Assembly (NCBI RefSeq): GCF_003344765.1
Contig: NZ_QPMH01000009.1
Location: 86,832-150,831, forward strand
Reading direction: 5' to 3'
DNA from: Ferruginivarius sediminum
GTDB taxonomy: Bacteria > Pseudomonadota > Alphaproteobacteria > Kiloniellales > Rhodovibrionaceae
DNA length: 64,000 nucleotides
Positions 23,892 to 32,766 of this stretch are shown one piece after another. The notes beneath the pieces were generated by a model, which was not told the DNA's origin, ran no database searches, and saw only the letters and a list, made by a program, of their open reading frames with translations. Position 1 is the first letter of the stretch, and each line of letters starts with the position of its first letter. The translations under genes and the position numbers were made by a program.

Positions 23892-24622
23892 GACTGGCCC
23901 TGGGAAGTATCGTTTCCGCCGCCACGCTGGTCGGTGCACTTGCCGCGACACCGGCGTCGGCGCACGAGGTCACCGCGAAGTCCGGCAACGCCGACGCGGC
24001 CTTCGATGTCGTGCAGGCCAAGGTAACGGCCGAAAAGAACTGGCTGAACTTTCAAATGCGCGTCAGCGGCCAGGCCGGGGCCAGCGAGCCGACGCCCGCC
24101 GGGAAGCTGGCCGGCTCGCGGGTGTTCTCCTATGTCTGGCCGACCAAGCTGAACAGCGAGGCCGTCGGTTTCGACGCCGACCAGGGTATCCTGGCGTTTG
24201 CCGTCACCGCGCATCCCGACTTCGACGATACGCCGCTGTTCGACGAGGATGGCGACGGGAACACCGAGAACGACGGCCGGCTCTGGCACAGCCATTGGGT
24301 CGTCCTGGTCCCGGCGGAAGACGCCTGCGCCGGCGGTTTGAAGGTGCGGGACATCCCCGAGGGAGCGACGCCCGGCCTGCCCGCGACCTGGCCGGGGCTG
24401 CCGCTGCTGATCGACAGTCCGGGCTACACGCCGCTGATGAATGGCGGCGACGTAAAAGTGCGGGTGCCGTTCCGCAACGCGCCGGAGCTGAAGGGCGTGG
24501 CCTTTGACGGCGTGACCTCCGGGCTTCGTGTCAACGAGAGCGTGCACGAACCGCTCCTGTGCGTGGAGAACGTCTTCGACGTGGCCTCGGGCGACCTTAG
24601 CCTGCCGGGCAAGGTGGAGTAG
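23888..24622 (+). CDS. Exported protein of unknown function coupled to marR
   Basis: A 244-residue protein with a clear signal peptide (cleavage near TPASA-HEVTA). The mature part has acidic Asp-rich motifs (HPDFDDTPLFDEDGDGNTENDG) resembling a calcium-binding loop, then WHSHWVVLVP, and two Cys (in EDACAGG and LLCVENV) that could form a disulfide. The C-terminus NVFDVASGDLSLPGKV is distinctive. I recall similar unnamed proteins in marine alphaproteobacteria but no assigned function. The ATGA overlap with the MarR gene makes it the regulator's most direct candidate target. A periplasmic binding or sensing role is possible but unproven. Confidence 0.75.
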   Translation: MRLALGSIVSAATLVGALAATPASAHEVTAKSGNADAAFDVVQAKVTAEKNWLNFQMRVSGQAGASEPTPAGKLAGSRVFSYVWPTKLNSEAVGFDADQGILAFAVTAHPDFDDTPLFDEDGDGNTENDGRLWHSHWVVLVPAEDACAGGLKVRDIPEGATPGLPATWPGLPLLIDSPGYTPLMNGGDVKVRVPFRNAPELKGVAFDGVTSGLRVNESVHEPLLCVENVFDVASGDLSLPGKVE

Positions 24623-24733
24623 GCTGCGGCGCATAGGGCCGGCTCCTTGTCCCTGGATGGCTCACCCCACTCCCTTGCCATCCGGGACAAGGAGTTCGCC
24701 CGGCCCATGTTTTCAGGAGAGCATTCAGCGGCG

Positions 24734-25429
24734 ATGATCCAGGTGCGCGTCGACCACGTCCTGACCGGACGTACCATTCCCTTCGGCCCCAACGGCGAGC
24801 CCAGCGGTATCGACAAGCAGTGCGCGGACGGTCCCGTCAGCCTTATGCCGGATGGTCTTGCCGGCGACGCGCAGGGCGATACGAAGCATCACGGCGGGCC
24901 GGAGAAGGCCGTCCACCACTATCCGCGCGACCATTATCCACTATGGCGGGCGGAATATCCACAGCTTGCACCGCGCCTTTCGGCGCCGGGTGCGTTCGGC
25001 GAGAACATCTCGACGGAGGGCGTCGGCGAGGCGGACGTCTGTGTCGGCGACGTGTTCCGCCTGGGCACCGCGCTTGTGCAGGTCTCCCAGGGGCGCCAGC
25101 CGTGCTGGCGGCTCAACGTCCGTTTCGAGGCGCCCAAGATGGCGCGCTGGGTGCAGCAGAGCGGCCGCACCGGCTGGTACTACCGCGTGCTGGAGGCAGG
25201 GGAGGTCGTTGCCGGCGACTTTCTCAGGCTGAGTGAGCGGCCTTGCCCGGAATGGCCGCTCAGCCGCATTGTGGACGTGCTCTACCGCGATACGCTGAAC
25301 CGCGAGGCGCTGGCCGCGATGAGCGCGCTTCCCGAACTGGCCGAGTCCTGGCGAACCCTGGCCGCTCGCCGCCTGGAACGCCACGCCGTCGAGGACTGGA
25401 GCCGCCGTGTCTCGACGCCGGGAGGGTGA
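24734..25429 (+). CDS. yiiM: MOSC domain protein, YiiM type
   Basis: A 231-residue molybdenum cofactor-binding MOSC protein. KKVHGGP-like (TKHHGGPEKAVHHYPRDHY), FGENISTEGV, VGDVFRLGTALVQVSQGRQPCWRL (the Cys that can ligate molybdenum) and the C-terminal 3-alpha domain ending in the ARRLERHAVEDWSRR pattern all match YiiM. YiiM in Escherichia coli reduces N-hydroxylated base analogues such as 6-hydroxylaminopurine. The ATG at 24734 begins directly at the domain (MIQVRVDHVLTG); an ATG at 24707 would add nine residues. It stands alone between the exported protein and the convergent pyruvate carboxylase gene. Confidence 0.88.
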   Translation: MIQVRVDHVLTGRTIPFGPNGEPSGIDKQCADGPVSLMPDGLAGDAQGDTKHHGGPEKAVHHYPRDHYPLWRAEYPQLAPRLSAPGAFGENISTEGVGEADVCVGDVFRLGTALVQVSQGRQPCWRLNVRFEAPKMARWVQQSGRTGWYYRVLEAGEVVAGDFLRLSERPCPEWPLSRIVDVLYRDTLNREALAAMSALPELAESWRTLAARRLERHAVEDWSRRVSTPGG

Positions 25430-25458
25430 GACGGCGGCGGCGCTTTGTCCGGCGTGGT

Positions 25459-28400
25459 TCAGGCGACAGCTTCCTCCGCCGCCTCCATCTCGATGACGAG
25501 GTCGTGCTGCTCCACCCGCGTGCCGGGGTGGAGGACGATATCTTGCACCTTGCCGGCGGTCTGGGCGTAGACGGCGGTTTCCATCTTCATCGCCTCGATG
25601 GTGAACAGGCGGTCGCCCGGCTTTACGGTATCGCCGGGCTGCACGGCGACGCCGACGATCATGCCCGGCATCGGCGCGCCGATCTGGCCGGGATCGACCT
25701 CGTCGGCCTTGCGGTGCGCCTTGCCCTTCACGGCCAGGGCATGATCCTGCACGGTGACGGTGCGCGGCTGGCCGTTCAGCTCGAAGAAGATGGTGCGGCG
25801 ACCCTCGTCGTCCGGCTCGCTTAGCGCCTGATAGGTGACGATGAGGCGCTTGCCGGGTTCGATCTCGATGTTGATCTCCTCGCCTGGATTCGGGCTGTAG
25901 AAGAACGCCGGCGTCGGGATCACGCCGACGTCCGCGTACTGCCGGCGATGCTTGGCATAATCCAGGTAGACGGCCGGATACATCAGGTAGCTGGCCAGCG
26001 CCCGGTCGTCGGCCTTGCGGCGGACCTTCTTCTCAAGCTCGGCGCGCTCCCGCTCCAGGTCGATCGGCTCCAGCACCGCGCCGGGGCGCTGGGTCATCGG
26101 CGCTTCGTCCTTCAGGACCTTCTTCTGCAGCGCCTCGGGGAAGCCGCCGTAGGGCTGGCCCAGCTCGCCCCGGAAGAACTCCACGACGGAGGCGGGGAAG
26201 GCGATGTCCCGGTTCGGGTCCAGCACCTGCTCCTTGGTGAGTTCGTTGGAGACCATGAACAGCGCCATGTCGCCGACCACCTTGGAGGACGGCGTCACCT
26301 TGACGATGTTGCCGAACAGCTCGTTCACCTCGGCATAGGTGCGGGCCACCTCGGGCCAGTGGCTTTCCAGGCCCATGGAGCGGGCCTGCTCGCCAAGGTT
26401 GGTGTACTGCCCGCCGGGCATGCCGTGCTCGTACACCTCGGCCGCGCCGGCGCGCATCTCGGGCTCGAACGGCCGGTAGTACTTGCGCACGCCGCGCCAG
26501 TAGTTGGAGATCTGCCGCAGGGCCGGCCGGTCCAGGCCGGTGTCGCGCTCGCTGCCGCGCAGGGCCTCGGCGATGGAGCCCAGGTTGGGTTGCGAGGTCA
26601 GGCCGCTCATCGCGTCCATCGCGGCGTCGGCGGCATCCACGCCGGCCTCCGCCGCCGCCAGCAAGCTGGCCGAGGCGATGCCGCTGGTGTCGTGGGTGTG
26701 GAAGTGGATCGGGAGGCCGACTTCCTGCTTCAGCGTGCTGACCAGCCGCCGCGCGGCCTCCGGCTTGCACAGGCCGGCCATGTCCTTGATGCCCAGGATG
26801 TGGGCGCCCGCGGCCTCAAGCTCTTTCGCCAGCGAGACGTAGTACTTGAGGTCGTACTTTTCCTCGGCCGGATCGCTGAGGTCGCCGGTGTAGCAGATCG
26901 CCGCCTCGCACAGCTTGCCGGACTCGCGGACGGCATCCATGGAGACGCGCATGTTCTCCACCCAGTTCAGCGAGTCGAAGACGCGGAACACGTCGATCCC
27001 GGCCTCCGCCGCCGTCTTGACGAAGAAGCGCACCACATTGTCGGGGTAGTTCTTGTAGCCCACCCCGTTCGCGCCGCGCAGCAGCATTTGCAGCAGGATG
27101 TTCGGCACCTGCGCGCGCAGCCGCTCCAGCCGCTCCCACGGGTCTTCCTTCAGGAAGCGCATGGCGACGTCGAAGGTGGCGCCGCCCCAGCATTCCAGCG
27201 AGAACATCTCGGGCAGCATCCGTGCGTAGTGCGGGGCGACGGCCAGCAGGTCGTGGGTGCGGAAGCGCGTCGCCAGCAGCGACTGGTGCGCGTCGCGCAT
27301 CGTCGTGTCGGTCAGCAGCAGGCGCTTTTGCTCCAGCATCCACTTGGCGAAACCCTCGGCGCCCAGCTCGTTCAGGCGCTGCTTGCTGCCCGGAACGGGG
27401 TCGTGGTCCGGCAGGTCGGGCAGGCGCGCGGGCGGGCAGTCGCCCGGCCAGGTGCGGCCCTTCACCTCCGGATTGCCGTTCACGGCAACGTCGCCCAGGA
27501 ACGACAATAGCCGGGTCGCCCGGTCCCGGCGCGGCGGGAAGTCGAACAACTCGGGCGTTTCGTCGATGAAGCGGGTGGTGATCTCGCCGCCGCGGAACTT
27601 CGGATGGTCGATCAGCGATTCCAGAAAGCGCAGGTTGGTCGCCACGCCCCGGATGCGGAACTCGCGCAGGGCGCGGTTCATGCGCGAGGCCGCTTCTTCC
27701 GGCGTCGGCGCCCAGGCCGTCACCTTCTCCAGCAGCGAGTCGTAGAACGGCGTGATGACCGCGCCGGAAAAGGCGGTGCCGCCATCCAACCGGATGCCGA
27801 AGCCCGTGGCGCCGCGATAGGCCGCGATCTGGCCGTAGTCGGGGATGAACTTGTTCTGTGGGTCCTCGGTCGTCAGGCGGCACTGTAGGGCGTGGCCCTC
27901 CAGTTTGATGTCCGCCTGCGCCGGCAAGCCGCTGTCGGGCTCGCCGATACGCGCGCCCTGGGCGACCCGGATCTGCGCCTTCACGAGGTCCACGCCGGTC
28001 ACCTCTTCGGTGACGGTGTGCTCGACCTGGATGCGCGGGTTCACCTCGATGAAGTAGAAGCGACCGTCGTCGACGTCGTAGAGGAACTCCACGGTTCCGG
28101 CATTGACGTAGTCCGCCGCCTTGGCCAGGCGCACGGCGGAACGGCACAGGTCGTCGCGCACCCGCGGGTCCAGGTCGGGGGCGGGGGCGCGTTCGACCAC
28201 CTTCTGGTGGCGGCGCTGGAGGGAGCAGTCGCGCTCGAACAGGTGGACGACGTTGCCGTGGCCGTCGCCCAGGACCTGCACTTCCAGGTGGCGGGCGCGG
28301 CGGACCAGCTTCTCCAGGAAGACCTCGTCGTTGCCGAAGGCGGCCTTGGCCTCGCGACGGGCGGCCGCGACCTCGTCGGCCAGCCTGTCGGCGTTCTCCA

Positions 28401-28944
28401 CCACGCGCATGCCGCGGCCGCCGCCGCCCCAGCTTGCCTTCAGCATCACCGGGAAGCCGATCTCCTCGGCGATGCGCCGGCACTCACCGTCGTCGTAGGG
28501 CAGGGCGGCCGAGGCCGGCATCACCGGAATGCCCGCGCTCTCCGCCAGCTTGCGCGCCTCCATCTTGGAGCCGAACTGCTCCATTACCGTGGGCGGCGGG
28601 CCGATGAAGACGATGCCGGCGTTGGCGCACGCCCGAGCGAAGTGCGGGTTTTCGGACAGGAAGCCATAGCCCGGATGGATCGCGTCGACACCGGCGTTGT
28701 GGGCGATGCGCAGGATCTCGTGGATGTCGAGGTAGGCGCTGACCGGCTCGTGGCCCTGGCCCACCATATAGCTTTCGTCCGCCTTGAAGCGATGCAGGGC
28801 AAAGCGGTCTTCGTGCGAATGGATCGCCACGGTGCGGATGCCCATCTCCGTTGCCGCGCGGAACACGCGGATGGCGATCTCGCTGCGGTTGGCAACCAGC
28901 AACTTGCGAAACGGGCGCAGACCCTCGGCCTTGCGTCGCACCAT
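25459..28944 (-). CDS. pyc: Pyruvate carboxylase
   Basis: Carboxylates pyruvate to oxaloacetate to refill the TCA cycle. The 1,161-residue single-chain enzyme has all domains in order. Biotin carboxylase covers about 15-470 (KLLVANRSEIAIRVFRAATEMG at the start; EVNPRIQVEHTVTEEVTGVDLVK). The carboxyltransferase covers about 540-830 (DTTMRDAHQSLLATRFRTHDLL; LPIHFHTHDTSG). The biotin carrier covers about 1085-1155, with Lys in IEAMKMETAV. Nothing is missing. The ATG at 28944 has GAGGGGGCC upstream and lies 19 bases after the stop of the racemase-like gene, so the two are cotranscribed. The first in-frame codon of the longer open frame lies inside that gene and is rejected. Confidence 0.96.
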   Translation of the reverse strand: MVRRKAEGLRPFRKLLVANRSEIAIRVFRAATEMGIRTVAIHSHEDRFALHRFKADESYMVGQGHEPVSAYLDIHEILRIAHNAGVDAIHPGYGFLSENPHFARACANAGIVFIGPPPTVMEQFGSKMEARKLAESAGIPVMPASAALPYDDGECRRIAEEIGFPVMLKASWGGGGRGMRVVENADRLADEVAAARREAKAAFGNDEVFLEKLVRRARHLEVQVLGDGHGNVVHLFERDCSLQRRHQKVVERAPAPDLDPRVRDDLCRSAVRLAKAADYVNAGTVEFLYDVDDGRFYFIEVNPRIQVEHTVTEEVTGVDLVKAQIRVAQGARIGEPDSGLPAQADIKLEGHALQCRLTTEDPQNKFIPDYGQIAAYRGATGFGIRLDGGTAFSGAVITPFYDSLLEKVTAWAPTPEEAASRMNRALREFRIRGVATNLRFLESLIDHPKFRGGEITTRFIDETPELFDFPPRRDRATRLLSFLGDVAVNGNPEVKGRTWPGDCPPARLPDLPDHDPVPGSKQRLNELGAEGFAKWMLEQKRLLLTDTTMRDAHQSLLATRFRTHDLLAVAPHYARMLPEMFSLECWGGATFDVAMRFLKEDPWERLERLRAQVPNILLQMLLRGANGVGYKNYPDNVVRFFVKTAAEAGIDVFRVFDSLNWVENMRVSMDAVRESGKLCEAAICYTGDLSDPAEEKYDLKYYVSLAKELEAAGAHILGIKDMAGLCKPEAARRLVSTLKQEVGLPIHFHTHDTSGIASASLLAAAEAGVDAADAAMDAMSGLTSQPNLGSIAEALRGSERDTGLDRPALRQISNYWRGVRKYYRPFEPEMRAGAAEVYEHGMPGGQYTNLGEQARSMGLESHWPEVARTYAEVNELFGNIVKVTPSSKVVGDMALFMVSNELTKEQVLDPNRDIAFPASVVEFFRGELGQPYGGFPEALQKKVLKDEAPMTQRPGAVLEPIDLERERAELEKKVRRKADDRALASYLMYPAVYLDYAKHRRQYADVGVIPTPAFFYSPNPGEEINIEIEPGKRLIVTYQALSEPDDEGRRTIFFELNGQPRTVTVQDHALAVKGKAHRKADEVDPGQIGAPMPGMIVGVAVQPGDTVKPGDRLFTIEAMKMETAVYAQTAGKVQDIVLHPGTRVEQHDLVIEMEAAEEAVA

Positions 28945-28963
28945 GGCCCCCTCACTCTTGTGG

Positions 28964-29701
28964 CTAGAAATGTCCCTCGAATCGGCGTCGGCGGCGTGCC
29001 GCCACGAACTGCTCCACCATCGTGGTGAAGTCGAACACCGGCAGGCCGGTAGCCTGCTGAACGGCATAGGCGTAGGGCGGCAGATCGGCGCATTCCAGCA
29101 GGATTGCGCCCATGTCCGGATGCTCGGCAAGCATGCGCCGGGCCATGCCGACGCAGGCGCGCTCCACCGCGTCGGTATCCACAACGCCGCTGTCGCGCAT
29201 GAACGGCTCGTTGAACGCCGGGTATTCGTCCATGCCGTAGACGGCGACGGGATCGTCGGCATCGACGTGCGCCAGCGCCAGGATCTCGGGGGTCAGCCCG
29301 CCCTTCGACGCGGTCATCACGCCCACGGGCCGCTTGCGGGCAAAGGACGTCAGGATCGTGGGAAGCTGCAGCAGCGAGGACAGGAAGACCGGCACGCTGA
29401 CCTCGCGCGCAAGCTGCTCCTGGAACTGGATCATGAAGCCGCAGTTGGAGGTGATGCCGCGCACGCCCTGCGCCTCAAGCTGCCGGGCGGCTTGCAGCAC
29501 CTCGTCGATCAGCGCCGGGTCGTTCTTATGAATGAGCCGGTCGATGGTGCAGCCGGCCATCGGCGCGTAAAGAACAGGGAACGGCCAGGTGCACGCATTG
29601 CCGACATCCCCCGGCACGAACGGCTGATCGCAGTCGATGAGCAGCACGCCAAGCTCGTGCCCGTAGGAATGCGCCCCCTTGCGTGTGCGATAGGTCGCCA
29701 T
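28964..29701 (-). CDS. Asp/Glu racemase superfamily protein, copy 1
   Basis: A 245-residue protein of the Asp/Glu/hydantoin racemase fold. The two Cys expected for a two-base mechanism are present: Cys87 in SNCGFM and Cys204 in LLECADLPPY. The N-terminal block ELGVLLIDCDQPFVPGDVGN and the MTAS loop near 129-132 are also typical. Members of this superfamily include racemases, isomerases and decarboxylases, and I cannot tell which this is. It is a close paralogue of the protein at 30011-30748 with the same length and identical Cys positions. It is 19 bases upstream of pyc in one transcript. A link to the nearby ectoine genes is possible through copy 2. Confidence 0.8.
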   Translation of the reverse strand: MATYRTRKGAHSYGHELGVLLIDCDQPFVPGDVGNACTWPFPVLYAPMAGCTIDRLIHKNDPALIDEVLQAARQLEAQGVRGITSNCGFMIQFQEQLAREVSVPVFLSSLLQLPTILTSFARKRPVGVMTASKGGLTPEILALAHVDADDPVAVYGMDEYPAFNEPFMRDSGVVDTDAVERACVGMARRMLAEHPDMGAILLECADLPPYAYAVQQATGLPVFDFTTMVEQFVAARRRRRFEGHF

Positions 29702-30010
29702 GCCCGTTGCGGTTCCTTTGCTACCAGTAGGCGCAATTTACGGCCACTAAAGTGCGTAGAATAGCTTGGCGTCCACGCTTCGCCTTGCAAGCCGCCGACA
29801 TGCCGCGAGAAAGAACCGACGTCCGTCGCAGGAGAGGCATCAATGCGATTGGAAGCGTCAGGGCAAAAGAGGGGCGCGTGCTCTGGGAGCGTGTTCTGGG
29901 GCGAGCTTGCCGGCGACTTGCCCAGGCATGAGGGGAGCCGGGATTGAGCGGGCGGGAGAGGCAAGGAGCGAACCGGCCGGATCTGCCCGACCCGGCCGGT
30001 CTTTGCGGAC
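29702..30010. other. 309-base intergenic region between the two racemase paralogues
   Basis: I find no gene. Positions 29974-30001 contain a 9-bp inverted repeat (ACCGGCCGG / CCGGCCGGT) just beyond the stop of copy 2, which could end that transcript although it lacks a T run on the minus strand. The stretch 29702-29760 is AT-richer and lies directly upstream of copy 1, so it is the likely promoter for copy 1 and pyc. Confidence 0.5.
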
Positions 30011-30748
30011 CTAGTAGTGGCCGTCGTAGCGAGGGCGGTGATAGCCGGCGATGAACTGCTCGGCCATGGTAACGAAGTCGTAAACCGGCAGCCCGGTCGC
30101 CTTCTGCATCGCGTTGGCGTAGGGCGGCAGGACGGCGCATTCCAGCAGGATCGCGCCCATGTCGGGGTGGTCCGAGACCATCCTTTTGGCCAAGTCCACG
30201 CAGGCGCGCTCCACCGCGTCGGTATCGACGACGCCGCTGTCATGCATGAAGGTGTCGTTGAACTCCGGGTACTGGTCGACGCCATAGACCGGGGTCGGGT
30301 CGTCCGGGCCGACATGGGCCAGCGCCAGGATGTCCCGCGACAGCCCGCTCGTCGAGGCCGTCATGACGCCGACGGGCCGCTTGCCGCCAAGCGAGCGCAG
30401 GATGTAGGGAAGTTGCAGCAGCGGAGACAGGAAGACGGGAACGCTGGCCTCGGCGGCGAGCTGGTCCTGGAACTGGATCATGAAGCCGCAGTTGGAGGTG
30501 ATGGCGCGCACGCCGTAACTCTCCAGCTTCTTCGCCGCCTCGCGCACCTCGGCGATCAGCGAGGCGTCGTTCTTGTGGATCAGCCGGTCGATGGTGCAGC
30601 CCTTCATCGGCTGGAACAGGACGGTGAACGGCCAGGTCGTGGCGTTGCCCACGTCGCCGGGGACGAGCGGCTGATCGCAGTCGATCTGCAGGATGCCCAG
30701 CTCATGGCCGTATGAGCTGGTCCCCTTGCGTGTGCGGTAAATCGGCAT
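30011..30748 (-). CDS. Asp/Glu racemase superfamily protein, copy 2
   Basis: A 245-residue paralogue of the preceding protein. It carries the conserved Cys87 (SNCGFM) and Cys204 (LLECAVLPPY), the ELGILQIDCDQPLVPGDVGN block, and the MTAS loop. The ATG at 30748 has GGGAGG upstream. It lies 244 bases downstream of doeA on the same strand. The gap is AT-rich (30785-30840), so it may have its own promoter. Known ectoine operons include eutA, also of this superfamily, but eutA is of the maleate-isomerase type and does not look like this protein. Its place next to doeA suggests a role in ectoine or amino-acid turnover, but that is inference from position. Confidence 0.8.
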   Translation of the reverse strand: MPIYRTRKGTSSYGHELGILQIDCDQPLVPGDVGNATTWPFTVLFQPMKGCTIDRLIHKNDASLIAEVREAAKKLESYGVRAITSNCGFMIQFQDQLAAEASVPVFLSPLLQLPYILRSLGGKRPVGVMTASTSGLSRDILALAHVGPDDPTPVYGVDQYPEFNDTFMHDSGVVDTDAVERACVDLAKRMVSDHPDMGAILLECAVLPPYANAMQKATGLPVYDFVTMAEQFIAGYHRPRYDGHY

Positions 30749-30992
30749 GCTTGTTGACCTCCCTCTCAAGCTATGGGCGCGCATGCTGCCATAGAGGGAA
30801 CATATAGTCTATCTTTAACGTATAAGTTGTGTTTTGCGGTTGCTTGTGTGCGGGAACAGGGGGCGCGCTCGTCTATGCCGCACCTTCACTGCACATTGCA
30901 GCCAAGGCGCGATTGAACGGCGGTTAATGGCGCGGACCGTCCAATCGCGCGGCTTTTGAGTCATTCCGGAAAGGCCAGACGAAACGAACCGT

Positions 30993-32162
30993 CTAATCCT
31001 TGACCACCAGCTCTGGCGGCACGTTGGCGAAGCATTCCGCGCCGCTCTCGGTGACGCGGAAGGTTTCGGAGATTTCCAGGCCCCAGTCGTCCATCCAGAT
31101 GCCCAGGATCATGTGGAAGCACATGTTGGGTTCAAGCTCGGTGTGATCGCCCGGGCGCAGGCTCATGGTGTGCTCGCCCCAGTCCGGGGGATAGTTGAGG
31201 CCGGTGGAATAGCCGATGCGCGAATCCTTGGTCAGGCCGTACTTGGCGACGCACTCGCGCCATGCGGCCTCGACATCCTCGCAGACGATGCCGGGTTTGA
31301 CGACGTCCAGCGCGGCGTGCAGGCCCTCGACCACCCAATTGGCGGCGTCGGCCAGCTTCTGCGGCGGCTTGCCCAGGAACACCGTGCGCGCCTGGGGGCA
31401 GTGGTAGCGCCGCCGGCAGCCCGCCAGTTCAAGGATCGTCGCCTCGCCCTTCACGAACGGCTGATCCGTCCAGGTGAGGTGCGGCGTCGAGGTTCCCTCG
31501 CCGGTCGGCATCATAGGGACGATGGCCGGGTAGTCGCCGCCATACTCCGGCGTGCCGGAGATCTGGGAATAGTAGATGCGCGCCGCCGCGTCGCACTGGC
31601 GCACGCCGGGCTCAACCGAATCGAACGCGGTCTGCATCACGTTCTCGAGTATCCGCGCGGCCTGGCGCATGTAGCGGATCTCATTCTCCGACTTCACCGA
31701 GCGGACCCAGTTCACCAGCGCGCCCGCGTCCTGGAAACGGGCGTCGGGCAGCTTGTACTGCAGCGAGAAGAAGCAGGTGGCGGTGAAATAATAGCTGTCC
31801 ATCTCCACGCCGATGACGCGGGTGTCCCAGCCACGCTCGACGATGATGTCGCCGACGTAGTCGAAGGGGTGCTTGGTGACCGCCTGGACATAGTCGTCGG
31901 GATAGCCGATGACGTTCTCGTGCTTGAGGAAGGTGGTCGCATGCGCCGCGCGTACGTCCATCTTCCGGCCGATCCACAGCGGCTCCGGCTCGTCGATAGC
32001 CAGCACCACCGTCTGCGGCACGTAGAACGACCAGCCGTCATAGCCGGTCAGATAGTTCATGTTCGCGGGATCGACGATCAGCAGCAGCTCTATCCCGCGC
32101 TGTTCCATGCGTTCCTTTGTCTTCTGGATACGCTCCAGGTATTCGGCGCGCTCGAACGCCAT
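30993..32162 (-). CDS. doeA: Ectoine hydrolase DoeA
   Basis: Opens the ectoine ring to give N-acetyl-2,4-diaminobutyrate, the first step of ectoine catabolism. The 389-residue protein belongs to the creatinase/M24 fold and carries the DoeA-type stretches DPANMNYLTGYDGWSFYVPQ (about 31-50), GGDYPAIVPMMPTGEGTSTPHLTW (about 209-232), YHCPQARTVFLG, IGYSTGLNYPPDWGEHTMSLRPGD, and the C-terminal LVVKD. As is normal for DoeA, the M24 metal ligands are not conserved. The ATG at 32162 follows GGGGAG. Its neighbours teaD, teaC and teaB upstream and doeX, doeC and doeD across the divergent region confirm the assignment. Confidence 0.93.
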   Translation of the reverse strand: MAFERAEYLERIQKTKERMEQRGIELLLIVDPANMNYLTGYDGWSFYVPQTVVLAIDEPEPLWIGRKMDVRAAHATTFLKHENVIGYPDDYVQAVTKHPFDYVGDIIVERGWDTRVIGVEMDSYYFTATCFFSLQYKLPDARFQDAGALVNWVRSVKSENEIRYMRQAARILENVMQTAFDSVEPGVRQCDAAARIYYSQISGTPEYGGDYPAIVPMMPTGEGTSTPHLTWTDQPFVKGEATILELAGCRRRYHCPQARTVFLGKPPQKLADAANWVVEGLHAALDVVKPGIVCEDVEAAWRECVAKYGLTKDSRIGYSTGLNYPPDWGEHTMSLRPGDHTELEPNMCFHMILGIWMDDWGLEISETFRVTESGAECFANVPPELVVKD

Positions 32163-32277
32163 GCCCTTTTGCTCCCCAATCCTAGAGTTCCGCGCGTCTT
32201 GTTGCCGTTGGCGCGCTGCACTCCAGCGGTCGTACTGAAAGGAGCGATTTAAGGCAAGGCGTGTGAACGCCCTGTAT

Positions 32278-32727
32278 TCACTTCACGGTGATCACGCTGC
32301 ATTTCGCCAGGCTCGCCACCTTGTGGGAGACGCTGCCGAGCAGCAGTCCGCTGACGTCGCCAAGCCCGCGGCTGCCCAGGACGATGGCGTCGGCGCCCTG
32401 GTCCTCCGCCACCTTCGCGATCGTGCGCGCCGGCTGGCCGTGCTTCACCACGACGTCGACCTTGGGGATGTCGTGATCGCGCGCGATCGCTGCCGCCTCG
32501 TCCGCCACCTCCTGTGCGGCCTGTTTCAACTCGCCGTCGGTGATCTGCGGTTCCACCGACTTGCGGGTGCGCACCAGCGAGTGGGTGGATTCCTGCATGC
32601 GGATGGACTTATAGACGGCAAGCAGTGTGAGCTCGGCTCCATACTTCTCCGCGAGGTCCGAGGCGATCTCGACGGCCCGCAGCGCGTGCTGCGAGCCGTC
32701 GACGGCGACCAGAATCTTCTTGAACAT
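32278..32727 (-). CDS. teaD: Universal stress protein TeaD, regulator of ectoine TRAP transport
   Basis: A 149-residue UspA-family nucleotide-binding protein. It begins MFKKILVAVDGSQHALRAVE and has the ATP-binding loop G-x2-G-x9-G-S (GSRGLGDVSGLLLGS, about 118-132). In Halomonas elongata TeaD binds ATP and modulates the TeaABC ectoine transporter, and its gene follows teaC as here. The gap to teaC is 39 bases, so it is in the same transcript. The doeA gene follows after 115 bases. Confidence 0.9.
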   Translation of the reverse strand: MFKKILVAVDGSQHALRAVEIASDLAEKYGAELTLLAVYKSIRMQESTHSLVRTRKSVEPQITDGELKQAAQEVADEAAAIARDHDIPKVDVVVKHGQPARTIAKVAEDQGADAIVLGSRGLGDVSGLLLGSVSHKVASLAKCSVITVK

Positions 32728-32766
32728 CTACCCTCCCGTCCGGTTCGTTCCGGCTGTGCGGGGCGG

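Noticed and set aside
28945..29262. N-terminal extension of pyruvate carboxylase by about 106 codons
   Set aside because: The extension overlaps the racemase-like gene and reads as non-protein sequence; the ATG at 28944 has a good ribosome-binding site.
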